Assembly: GCA_011620305.1 (NCBI GenBank) | Contig: WOZL01000048.1 | Span: 1-8,736, forward strand | Source of the DNA: Candidatus Dojkabacteria bacterium | GTDB lineage: Bacteria; Patescibacteriota; Dojkabacteria; SC72 | Direction of reading: 5' to 3' | Length of the DNA: 8,736 nt | In this document: positions 1 through 6,397 of the stretch, piece by piece | Numbering within the stretch: position 1 is the first letter of the stretch | Layout: each line of letters begins with the position of its first letter | The notes under the pieces: model-generated | Database searches by the model: none | What the model saw: only the letters and a program-made list of their open reading frames with translations | What the model was told of the DNA's origin: nothing | Translations under genes and position numbers: made by a program

Positions 1-1536
1 ACCTTACTAAGTAAAGAGTTGGATTTGAATAACAAGGAGCTTAAGGCTAGGTTAAATAAGCTATCTAACAAAGCTACTAAACTAGGAAATGAATTACAAT
101 TCTTTGAGATAAAACTCTCGAAGATCTCTAAAGAGAAACAAAATGAATTTGTTAATTCTAAAGAGCTTAAAGAGTACAAACACTATTTAGAAATGCTCTT
201 TGCTAATGCCAAATATATACTAAGTGATAACGAGGAGAAGGTTTTTAGTTTAACAGCTAAGAGTGCCTTCTCAAACTGGGTTAATATGATTGAAGAGTTA
301 CTCTCTAAACAATCATTAACAGTTCTCGATGAAGATTTAAAAACTAAAAAGATATCGTACAATGAGGCTTCTAAATATCTAACTTCTGTTAAAAAAGAAG
401 TTAGAGACAAAGCTGCTAAGGAGTTTAATAGAATTAATAAAGAGTATATTGAAATTGCAGAGTATGAAATAAACTCTATACTCGAAAGTAAACAGGTAAG
501 TGACGAATATAGAGATATGGAGAGACCAGATTTAGGTAGACATCTATCTACTGATATGGATAGTAAGGTGGTAGATAGTTTAGTAGAGGTAGTTACTGAG
601 AATTTTGATATATCTAAAGAGTATTACAAAAAGAAAGCTGAACTATTAGGTCAGAAAACAATTGGATATCATGAGAGAAATGTACCAATTAGTAAGATTG
701 ATAAGGAGTATGAGTTTGGGAAGGGATTAGAAATTGTTAAGGATGTTTTCTACAGTATTGATAAAGAGTTTGGAGACATCCTTACATCTTTTATAGATAA
801 CGGACAAATAGATGCATTTCCTAAAGCAAGTAAGTCTGGGGGAGCTTACTGTATACATGTAAATAGAAATCTTCCTACTTACATACTCCTAAATTACAAC
901 AACAAAGTAAATGACGTCTTAACAATATCTCACGAGTCTGGACACGGTATTCATTCAGAGCTAGTTTCAAAACAGAATGCCTTAAATGATGATTACTCTT
1001 TAGCTTTAGCAGAGGTAGCTAGTACTTTCTTTGAGGATTTTACATTAGAAGAAATAATTAAGAGGACGGACGATAAAGAGTTAATAGAGTCATTAAGGTT
1101 TGAAAGTATGAATGACACTGTTAATACAATTTTTAGACAGATTGCTTTTTACAATTTTGAAAGAGAATTGCATTCTACATTTAGAGAGAAGGGTTATCTT
1201 TCCCATAAAGAGATATCAGATATCTTTATTAAGCATATGCAAGCATATTTGGGTGATGCGGTGGATGTTGATGATGGTATGAGATATGGTTGGATTTATG
1301 TCTCTCATTTTAGAAGATTTTTCTATGTTTATACATATGCTAGTGGTTTGTTAATCTCTAAATATTTACAGAGTAGGATTAAAGAGGATAGAGAGTTTGT
1401 AGAAAAGTTTAAAGATTTCTTAAAAGTAGGTAGCTCTAAATCTCCTAAGGATATATTTATGGATATGAGTGTAGATATTACTGATAGAGAATTTTGGGAG
1501 AAAGGAGTTGAAACTATCAAAGACTTCTATCTTTAA
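1..1536 (+). CDS. pepF: Oligoendopeptidase F, M3 family zinc metallopeptidase (5' end cut by window edge)
   Basis: This is a cytoplasmic zinc metallopeptidase that cleaves oligopeptides, a general peptide-recycling role. The frame is open from base 1, so the gene starts outside the window and the first in-frame TTG (base 19) is not its start. The 511 visible residues compare with roughly 560-600 in the family, so some 40-80 N-terminal residues are missing. Numbered from the TTG, the zinc site is HESGH at residues 305-309 (H305, catalytic E306, H309), and the third ligand is E332 in ALAEVAST, 23 residues after H309 as expected for M3. Further family blocks are the GGAYC stretch before the zinc site and SHFRRFFYVYTYASG (about 429-443), the C-terminal substrate-binding region. 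No signal peptide is visible, but the true N-terminus is unseen. The gene ends in TAA directly against the stop codon of the convergent next gene. Confidence 0.95.
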   Translation, partial: TLLSKELDLNNKELKARLNKLSNKATKLGNELQFFEIKLSKISKEKQNEFVNSKELKEYKHYLEMLFANAKYILSDNEEKVFSLTAKSAFSNWVNMIEELLSKQSLTVLDEDLKTKKISYNEASKYLTSVKKEVRDKAAKEFNRINKEYIEIAEYEINSILESKQVSDEYRDMERPDLGRHLSTDMDSKVVDSLVEVVTENFDISKEYYKKKAELLGQKTIGYHERNVPISKIDKEYEFGKGLEIVKDVFYSIDKEFGDILTSFIDNGQIDAFPKASKSGGAYCIHVNRNLPTYILLNYNNKVNDVLTISHESGHGIHSELVSKQNALNDDYSLALAEVASTFFEDFTLEEIIKRTDDKELIESLRFESMNDTVNTIFRQIAFYNFERELHSTFREKGYLSHKEISDIFIKHMQAYLGDAVDVDDGMRYGWIYVSHFRRFFYVYTYASGLLISKYLQSRIKEDREFVEKFKDFLKVGSSKSPKDIFMDMSVDITDREFWEKGVETIKDFYL

Positions 1537-2190
1537 TTACTCTTCACTTTGGAACTCAATTCTTCTGGAATGAAACATAGCTGAACGAAGAATACCAGAA
1601 ACTGCTCCAGACAAATCTTTCTTCTGTATTATTTGCTCTTCATAGTTATTACTTTTCCTTGGTGCAAATAGTATTGAAGAAACTTTCCCATCCTGGTTTT
1701 TAGCATATAATTTACATGTGTAGTATTGATGTGTTAGATCACTATAATGCCTCCCTACTTCAACTAAAAAGTTTTTTGTTTCCGAATCACCAAAGGTACC
1801 AAACTTTCTTGAAATCAAAAGCTTATGGTCTACTCTATTTGGCCCTTTTCTGTTTTCAATTAATACTGCTTTAGCTTCATTATACGGTCCACCCGGATTA
1901 CCTTTACTACTTGGATAGACACCATTTTTTGAAACTCTTGCAATCATTATACATGCAACCTTATCATTCTCCTCTGGGATATATCCAATTTCTTTACATT
2001 TTTCCATAACTTCTTCTGAAATTGAATTTGTACTATCTTGAATAAACTTATTTATATCTTCACCCTCAGGGTGTAGGTAATCCTTAAGAAAAACTGTCTC
2101 TCCATTACGATTTTCACCAGAAGTATTGTACATCTCCTGAGCTCCTAGATCTCCACGATATGACATGCTCTCACTTTCTAGTTCTCCCAT
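1537..2190 (-). CDS. Unrecognised protein, second gene of a leftward pair
   Basis: I do not recognise this 217-residue protein. It is hydrophilic with mixed charge, has no signal peptide or membrane segment, and is probably cytoplasmic. A Gly/Pro/Asn-rich turn (SSKGNPGGPYNEA) lies near residue 95, and a basic C-terminal stretch (RSAMFHSRR) precedes an acidic tail. Its ATG at 2190 lies inside the last codons of the upstream gene, sharing 13 bases (ATGGGAGAACTAG), so translational coupling is likely. Two later in-frame ATGs are possible starts: 2166 (MSYR...) and 2133 (MYNT...). The last has an AGGAG eight bases upstream, the best Shine-Dalgarno match at any candidate start in the window, and would give 198 residues without overlap. 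The TAA stop abuts the convergent pepF stop with no gap. The open frame, coupling and packing support a real gene; the function is unknown. Confidence 0.75.
   Translation of the reverse strand: MGELESESMSYRGDLGAQEMYNTSGENRNGETVFLKDYLHPEGEDINKFIQDSTNSISEEVMEKCKEIGYIPEENDKVACIMIARVSKNGVYPSSKGNPGGPYNEAKAVLIENRKGPNRVDHKLLISRKFGTFGDSETKNFLVEVGRHYSDLTHQYYTCKLYAKNQDGKVSSILFAPRKSNNYEEQIIQKKDLSGAVSGILRSAMFHSRRIEFQSEE
2142..2146 (-). promoter_or_regulatory. Possible Shine-Dalgarno AGGAG for an internal start at 2133
   Basis: AGGAG on the minus strand lies eight bases before an in-frame ATG at 2133-2131 inside the 1537-2190 gene. Other genes here lack such a motif at their starts, so this may be chance (it encodes Leu-Gly-Ala). 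It remains the main argument for a shorter, 198-residue protein. Confidence 0.3.
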
Positions 2191-2666
2191 TCTTCACTCT
2201 TAACTGAATTTATATAATCAAGTGTCTCTTCAGCTTCTAAGTACAAATCTGTATCAACAGGCTCATTCTGACTACCAAATTCTCCATATTTTTGTCCATT
2301 CTTAATGGCTTCTAACTTCAATATCATGCCACTCTCATTTCTCATAATAAAATATGACTTTAAATCAACACCATCTTTGTCACCTTCTCTTGTTAATATT
2401 GCTTGATAATTGAAATTCTCCTTACCTTTAAATGTAAAGGAAAGTATACTTCTCTCAGGAGTATGTATATACAAAGGCTTTTTTAATCTAGGTTCATCAC
2501 CATACTCAGCTAAATTATTTACTATATATCCTTGTGCAAACTCAACATAAGTAACTAATTTCTCTGAATCTAAGTGTGTGTCATCTGTAATGGATTTAAG
2601 GGAGATATCCTCTAACTTAAGACCATTAAGATTAATAATATTGGGGAATTCATCTTCTACTCTCAT
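2178..2666 (-). CDS. Unrecognised acidic protein, first gene of a leftward pair
   Basis: I do not recognise this 162-residue protein. It is acidic, has no signal peptide or membrane helix, and is probably cytoplasmic. Alternating hydrophobic/polar runs from about residue 68 to 125 (ILSFTFKG, YQAILTRE, SYFIMRNE, MILKLEAI) suggest a beta-rich domain, followed by an acidic helical tail (YLEAEETLDYINSVKSEEWE). The start at 2666 is supported by a promoter whose predicted transcription start lies at or two bases before the ATG. Its TAG stop lies inside the next gene, and the two overlap by 13 bases in different frames, so they are probably co-transcribed and translationally coupled. An rpo- or ribosome-related role cannot be argued from what is visible. 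Confidence 0.75.
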   Translation of the reverse strand: MRVEDEFPNIINLNGLKLEDISLKSITDDTHLDSEKLVTYVEFAQGYIVNNLAEYGDEPRLKKPLYIHTPERSILSFTFKGKENFNYQAILTREGDKDGVDLKSYFIMRNESGMILKLEAIKNGQKYGEFGSQNEPVDTDLYLEAEETLDYINSVKSEEWEN

Positions 2667-2667
2667 A

Positions 2668-2676
2668 TGCTACAAT
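2668..2676 (+). promoter_or_regulatory. Extended -10 promoter of ung with predicted leaderless start
   Basis: TGCTACAAT matches the TGnTATAAT extended -10 at all but one specified base. Seven bases past the hexamer is A2683, the first base of the ung ATG, so the transcript would have no 5' leader. No good -35 is visible at 16-18 bases, as is common with extended -10 promoters. It shares two base pairs with the opposing promoter. Confidence 0.6.
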
Positions 2677-2702
2677 TATACCATGTATCCAACCTATAAC
2701 AA
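2675..2702 (-). promoter_or_regulatory. Strong extended -10 promoter for the unrecognised gene pair
   Basis: On the minus strand, TTGTTA (2702-2697, 4 of 6 to the -35 consensus) is followed after 16 bases by TATAAT (2680-2675, perfect), preceded by TGG, making a full TGnTATAAT extended -10. The expected transcription start, seven bases past the hexamer, is near 2668, two bases before the ATG at 2666. The mRNA would be leaderless or nearly so. The -35 lies inside the start of the divergent ung gene. Confidence 0.7.
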
Positions 2703-3282
2703 TATAAAAATCCCTACACCACACTACCCTAAAACAGATGAAATATTTAAGGCTCTACAGTTAACACCCTTTGAAAAAATAAAAGCAGTTATTCTTGGAC
2801 AAGACCCATACCATGGTGAAAAACAGGCAAATGGATTAGCTTTCTCTGTACACAAAGATATTAAAATACCTCCATCTTTAAGGAATATATATAAGGAATT
2901 AAACAGTGATCTAGGTTTACCAATACCCAACCATGGAGATTTAACTAAATGGGCAAACGAGGGAGTATTACTACTAAACAGTATATTAACTGTACAACCC
3001 AATAAACCAGCATCACATAGGAATACAGGTTGGGAAGAGTATACAGATAAAATTATACAAGCCATTAATGAGAAGAAAGAGAATATTGTATTTATACTTT
3101 GGGGTAACTATGCACAAGAGAAAGGTAAATACATTGATACTAATAGACATTTGGTAATTAAATCACCTCATCCATCACCATTTTCAGCAAGAAAAGGATT
3201 CTTCGGTAGTAAACCTTTCAGTAGATGTAATAATTATTTAAGAAAGAATGGTATAGAAGAGATAGATTGGAGAATAGATTAA
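2683..3282 (+). CDS. ung: Uracil-DNA glycosylase, family 1, short N-terminus
   Basis: The enzyme removes uracil from DNA, starting base-excision repair of deaminated cytosine or misincorporated dUMP. In the 199 residues from the ATG at 2683 the family blocks appear in order: GQDPYHG (39-45, catalytic D41), a PPSLRNIYKEL block (63-73), LLLNSILTV (96-104, with N99 of the uracil pocket), and PHPSPFSA (162-169, H163 and the minor-groove loop). The frame runs open upstream to a GTG at 2578, but that part lies antisense to the neighbouring gene and does not resemble UDG, and a promoter fires directly at 2683. The protein therefore lacks about 25-30 N-terminal residues found in E. coli Ung, while its catalytic core is complete. 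It ends two bases before the 3' end of a convergent tRNA gene. Confidence 0.96.
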   Translation: MYPTYNNIKIPTPHYPKTDEIFKALQLTPFEKIKAVILGQDPYHGEKQANGLAFSVHKDIKIPPSLRNIYKELNSDLGLPIPNHGDLTKWANEGVLLLNSILTVQPNKPASHRNTGWEEYTDKIIQAINEKKENIVFILWGNYAQEKGKYIDTNRHLVIKSPHPSPFSARKGFFGSKPFSRCNNYLRKNGIEEIDWRID

Positions 3283-3284
3283 AT

Positions 3285-3358
3285 TGGTTGCTGGACCTAG
3301 ACTCGAACTAGGATTAACGGTTCCAGAGACCGCCGTCCTACCATTAGACGATCCAGCA
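3285..3358 (-). tRNA. tRNA-Gln (anticodon CTG, CCA encoded)
   Basis: The minus strand folds into a complete 74-base cloverleaf. The acceptor TGCTGGA/TCCAGCA has seven pairs, the D arm is GTCT/GGAC with a short AATGGTA loop, the anticodon stem is GCGGT/ACCGT with loop CTCTGGA, the variable region is TAAT, and the T arm is CCTAG-TTCGAGT-CTAGG. The discriminator is A73, followed by an encoded CCA. The anticodon CTG (complement of 3324-3326) reads the Gln codon CAG. The U1-A72 first pair is typical of tRNA-Gln and is the pair bacterial GatCAB recognises; the D loop has no 20A base, also consistent with that. It lies 14 bases downstream of gltX on the same strand and may be processed from the gltX transcript, since no separate promoter fits in the gap. 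Confidence 0.96.
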
Positions 3359-3372
3359 TCATTTACCGCTTA

Positions 3373-5019
3373 TTATATCATGAATTTTCTCAACCTCTCC
3401 TCAACTTTCTCTTTACCTAAGACTCTCATTACTTGATGTAAATCAGGAGTTTTAGACTTTTTAGTTAAAGCAATTCTCAAAACCATAGCCACATCACCCA
3501 CCTTACCTTTAAACTCTTCAGGGTTAGCATTAAAAGCTTTGTAATCAGAAGTATAACCCAACTCATTACCAATATCCTTAATTTTACTAAACCATACATC
3601 CGTACTATCACCCATATCATATGTATCTAAAAACATATCAATAATTTTCTTAACATCCTCTTTCTCTATATTCTCAGGAAGCGCAGCTCTATCCAACTCC
3701 TCATACATATCATCAAAGAAAATACTAAATTGATCATATGCATCCTCCCACTTAACAATGTCCTTTCTAATCTGATCTCCCTCTCTTTCAATATTCAGTA
3801 TTTTTATACAGTACTCCCTATTCTCCTCCATCCTCTTAACTAACTCTGAATCGTATTTCTGAGCCCATCTAAATATATGGTCATACACCTCTTGAGCAGA
3901 TAGTCTAGCTACATACTCCTTACATACATTCTCTAACTTAGTCATATCAAAAAGGGCCCCTGCTCTATTAAACTTCTTTAATTTTAATTCAAACTCAGTA
4001 TATTCTTTCTCTGGATTCTCTCTTCTCCAATCTGAGAAATTAGAATTCATAATGTTAAGGAAGTACTCCAGTATAGCTACTGTAGGATATCCATGATTGA
4101 AAAAGTATCTAGCATCAGCCTCTGGATCTTTTCTCTTACTCAACTTCCTCTTGTTCCCATTATCCATCTTCATTAGTGGTGAAGGATGGGCATAATCTAT
4201 CTGCTCAAATTGTAACTTCTCAAATATCTCAAGATGTATAGGGATAGAGGGGAACCATTCTGTTGTTCTAATAACCAAGTTTACTCCCATTAATGTATCA
4301 TCAATTGGATGAGCGAAATGATAGGTTGGTAAGCCATCTGATTTAAGTAAGACTAAGTCCATATCATTCTCTGAGAAAGTACACCTACCTTTAATCTTAT
4401 CGTCAAATTCAAACTTCTCTTCGAAGTTACCAGTAGAACGAAGTCTAATTACAAACTCCTTACCACTATCTAGCTGCTTCATAATATCTTCAAAAGATGC
4501 ATCCCTCCATTTAGCAAAATTCCCGTAGTAACCAGTTCTAACTCCTAACTCTTCCTGTTTCTTTCGGATATCATCTAACTCATCAGGAGAGGCAAAACAT
4601 GGGTATGCTACATCTCTTGAAACCATATCCTTTGCAAAAACTTTGTAAATATCTTCCCTCTCACTCTGTAAGTAAGGTCCGTAATTACCTGAATTAATAC
4701 TCTCATCAAACTTAATACCAAAATCAGATAGCCCATTAATTATTAAATCTACACCCCCCTCTACCTCCCTTCTCTTATCTGTATCCTCTATCCTAAGAAT
4801 ACATACACCATTTGTTTGATCTGCCAATCTCCTATCTATTAGGGATGTATATACACTACCCAAATGTAAATAACCTGTTGGACTGGGAGCAAATCTAACT
4901 ACCAGCTGACCTGACTGTAAATCTCTTCTAGGATATTTAACAAACATATCTTTAGGAGTTTCTTTAATTTCTGGAAATAGCAATTGTGCTAATTTACTGT
5001 TCTCTTCTTTACTTCTCAT
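3373..5019 (-). CDS. gltX: Glutamyl-tRNA synthetase, long clostridial/CPR subtype
   Basis: This class I synthetase charges tRNA-Glu with glutamate and, in organisms without GlnRS, also tRNA-Gln for later amidation. The 548 residues include about 40 before the catalytic fold (LAQLLFPEI...YPRRDL), a stretch typical of the roughly 550-residue subtype and good support for the start at 5019. The fold then shows RFAPSPTGYLHLG (42-54, with the HIGH-like motif HLGS at 52-55), RIEDTDKRREVEGG (76-89) and KLSKRKDPEA (292-301, the KMSKS-type loop), followed by NSNFSDWRRENP and a helical anticodon-binding region of about 200 residues. One oddity is VIRTTEW (249-255), where most relatives have VIRG followed by acidic residues. 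A tRNA-Gln lies just downstream, suggesting but not proving a non-discriminating enzyme. The upstream gap is shared with a divergent membrane-protein gene. Confidence 0.95.
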   Translation of the reverse strand: MRSKEENSKLAQLLFPEIKETPKDMFVKYPRRDLQSGQLVVRFAPSPTGYLHLGSVYTSLIDRRLADQTNGVCILRIEDTDKRREVEGGVDLIINGLSDFGIKFDESINSGNYGPYLQSEREDIYKVFAKDMVSRDVAYPCFASPDELDDIRKKQEELGVRTGYYGNFAKWRDASFEDIMKQLDSGKEFVIRLRSTGNFEEKFEFDDKIKGRCTFSENDMDLVLLKSDGLPTYHFAHPIDDTLMGVNLVIRTTEWFPSIPIHLEIFEKLQFEQIDYAHPSPLMKMDNGNKRKLSKRKDPEADARYFFNHGYPTVAILEYFLNIMNSNFSDWRRENPEKEYTEFELKLKKFNRAGALFDMTKLENVCKEYVARLSAQEVYDHIFRWAQKYDSELVKRMEENREYCIKILNIEREGDQIRKDIVKWEDAYDQFSIFFDDMYEELDRAALPENIEKEDVKKIIDMFLDTYDMGDSTDVWFSKIKDIGNELGYTSDYKAFNANPEEFKGKVGDVAMVLRIALTKKSKTPDLHQVMRVLGKEKVEERLRKFMI

Positions 5020-5027
5020 ATATACTG

Positions 5028-5056
5028 TTGAATATAAGTGATTGAATTGATAAGAT
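5028..5056 (+). promoter_or_regulatory. Promoter of the membrane-protein gene, near-leaderless
   Basis: TTGAAT (5028-5033, 4 of 6 to the -35) is followed by a 17-base spacer and TAAGAT (5051-5056), which keeps the four most conserved -10 bases. TGA before the hexamer adds the extended -10 element. The expected transcription start is near A5063, three bases before the ATG at 5066. No Shine-Dalgarno sequence could fit. Confidence 0.6.
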
Positions 5057-5057
5057 T

Positions 5058-5066
5058 ATTATATCA
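5058..5066 (-). promoter_or_regulatory. Extended -10 promoter of gltX
   Basis: The minus strand reads TGATATAAT, a perfect extended -10, with no convincing -35. The predicted start near 5051 would give a leader of about 32 bases without a Shine-Dalgarno motif. A weaker TATATT at 5036-5031 would instead give a leader of about five bases; the sequence does not decide between them. The element covers the first base of the divergent gene's ATG. Confidence 0.5.
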
Positions 5067-6397
5067 TGACATTAACTGAAGCCGCATTCTGGACAAAACG
5101 AGTTGGCATAATACTGGGAGTAGTAATAGGACTATTTTTTATCCTTATTATAATCCTAACCAGTGGAGACCCTACACCCCCTCCCGAATACGAAGAGGCA
5201 AACTTTGCTTGTACAGAAACAAAAGAGGAGTTCTTAGAGAATAGACTTGAAATACCATCTCTAGAGGTTAATGCTGACTCTGAGAATGTTTTTGAAATAC
5301 AAACTGATACTGGTAAGGTAAATGATTTATCAAATTTGGAGATAATAAATGTACATAAGTACAAAATTAAAACACAACCAATAGATAGTTTAATACAAGC
5401 TAAAGGTATAGCAGCTACTCTCGGATTTGAGGAGGACAATGTCTTTAGAAAAGGTACAACAGATTACATATGGGAGAATAGGCTTAACTCTAGAAGTCTT
5501 AATGTAAATGCTAAGACTCTTAACTTTATAATGACAACCGACGCTTCTTACATAAGAGATATTGCAAAAGAGAATCCTTTACCTACAGAAAATGAAGCTA
5601 TAGCATTAGCGAAGAATGCGATTAGGAAATTAAATATACTAGGCTCTGATTATAACTATAATGAAGCAGGGAATATAACTACACATCTTATTGATATTAA
5701 CCCAGACAAGTCATTCTCTGAAGCTCCTTCATTAGCTGATGCTGAGTTGATAAGGGTGGATTTACACAAAAGTAAGCCTATGATATCTGTAAGAGATAAT
5801 ATACAGAATTCCAATGCCATTATTAACTATCTCAGTAATACCATAGGTGAACCTACTGAAGAGGAAGTTATTATCAACGACAAAAGAGTTAAGGTTTTTA
5901 ACTACTCAACAATTGTAACCTACCCTAATCCGACTACAAGCAATATATCGATATATATAGGACCTGAAGATGAAAATAGTAAAATACTCCCTAATGTATA
6001 TAGGATTGAGTTTACATATTGGCAATTAGAACAAGAGAGTTGTGGTACATATGAACTAGTATCCCCTAGCTATGCAATAGATAAAGTACAAAATGGTGAA
6101 GGTAGTCTAGTATATCTAAATGATAAAGATGGAGATGAAGTTGAACAGTATCAACCAAAAAGTGTAGAGAAATATACTGTATACAATATTGATATCGCAT
6201 ATTACGAACCTATAACGCAACCAGCATTCTTACAACCAATATATGTAATCAGTGGTGATGCTACCTTCAAAAATGGTACTAGAGGAGAATTCCACTTCTT
6301 CTATCCAGCTATAAACTACGATATTGTTGAAGACAGAAAAGAAATTGAAGAAGCCCCAATGGAGGAGGAATCATCTCCTACAGGGTTTGGTCTATAA
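5066..6397 (+). CDS. Unrecognised single-pass membrane protein, possibly PepSY/YycH-YycI-like
   Basis: The 443 residues start with a short cytoplasmic tail (KR at 11-12), one membrane helix (about 13-32), a Pro-rich linker (PTPPPEYEE) and a long domain expected outside the cell. No lipobox Cys is placed for cleavage. Three helix-plus-strand segments recur near 108-127, 174-192 and 334-350 (for example SYAIDKVQNGEGSLVYL). They lead to a C-terminal block, AYYEPITQPAFLQPIYVISGD at about 378-398, trimmed here to its key parts YYEP, FLQPIYV and GEFHFFYPAI. That pattern resembles extracytoplasmic PepSY/YycH-YycI-type domains, some of which regulate cell-wall signalling; this is a resemblance by eye only. 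An acidic tail ends the protein. The start is fixed by a promoter three bases upstream. Its stop overlaps the end of the convergent carboxypeptidase gene by six bases. Confidence 0.85.
   Translation: MTLTEAAFWTKRVGIILGVVIGLFFILIIILTSGDPTPPPEYEEANFACTETKEEFLENRLEIPSLEVNADSENVFEIQTDTGKVNDLSNLEIINVHKYKIKTQPIDSLIQAKGIAATLGFEEDNVFRKGTTDYIWENRLNSRSLNVNAKTLNFIMTTDASYIRDIAKENPLPTENEAIALAKNAIRKLNILGSDYNYNEAGNITTHLIDINPDKSFSEAPSLADAELIRVDLHKSKPMISVRDNIQNSNAIINYLSNTIGEPTEEEVIINDKRVKVFNYSTIVTYPNPTTSNISIYIGPEDENSKILPNVYRIEFTYWQLEQESCGTYELVSPSYAIDKVQNGEGSLVYLNDKDGDEVEQYQPKSVEKYTVYNIDIAYYEPITQPAFLQPIYVISGDATFKNGTRGEFHFFYPAINYDIVEDRKEIEEAPMEEESSPTGFGL

Noticed and set aside
19..21. TTG as the start of the oligoendopeptidase gene
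   Set aside because: The frame is open to base 1 and the family has more residues before the first conserved block, so the gene is cut by the window.
2178..2190. A frameshift splitting one gene into the two unrecognised genes
   Set aside because: The junction is a tidy 13-base start/stop overlap without a slippery run, typical of coupled genes; without homologues a split cannot be shown.
2578..2682. A longer uracil-DNA glycosylase from a GTG at 2578, adding 35 residues
   Set aside because: The added stretch does not resemble the UDG N-terminus, lies antisense to the neighbouring gene, and a promoter with predicted start at A2683 fits the shorter form.
2724..3065. Open frame of 113 codons antisense to ung, and similar ones antisense to pepF, aspS and the membrane protein
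   Set aside because: They lie wholly or almost wholly opposite conserved coding sequence, resemble no family, and lack start signals.
3285..3358. Reading the tRNA on the plus strand or as another isoacceptor
   Set aside because: Only the minus strand gives T33, GTTCGA-type T loop and a 3' CCA; the loop CTCTGGA places CTG at 34-36 and U1-A72 fits Gln.
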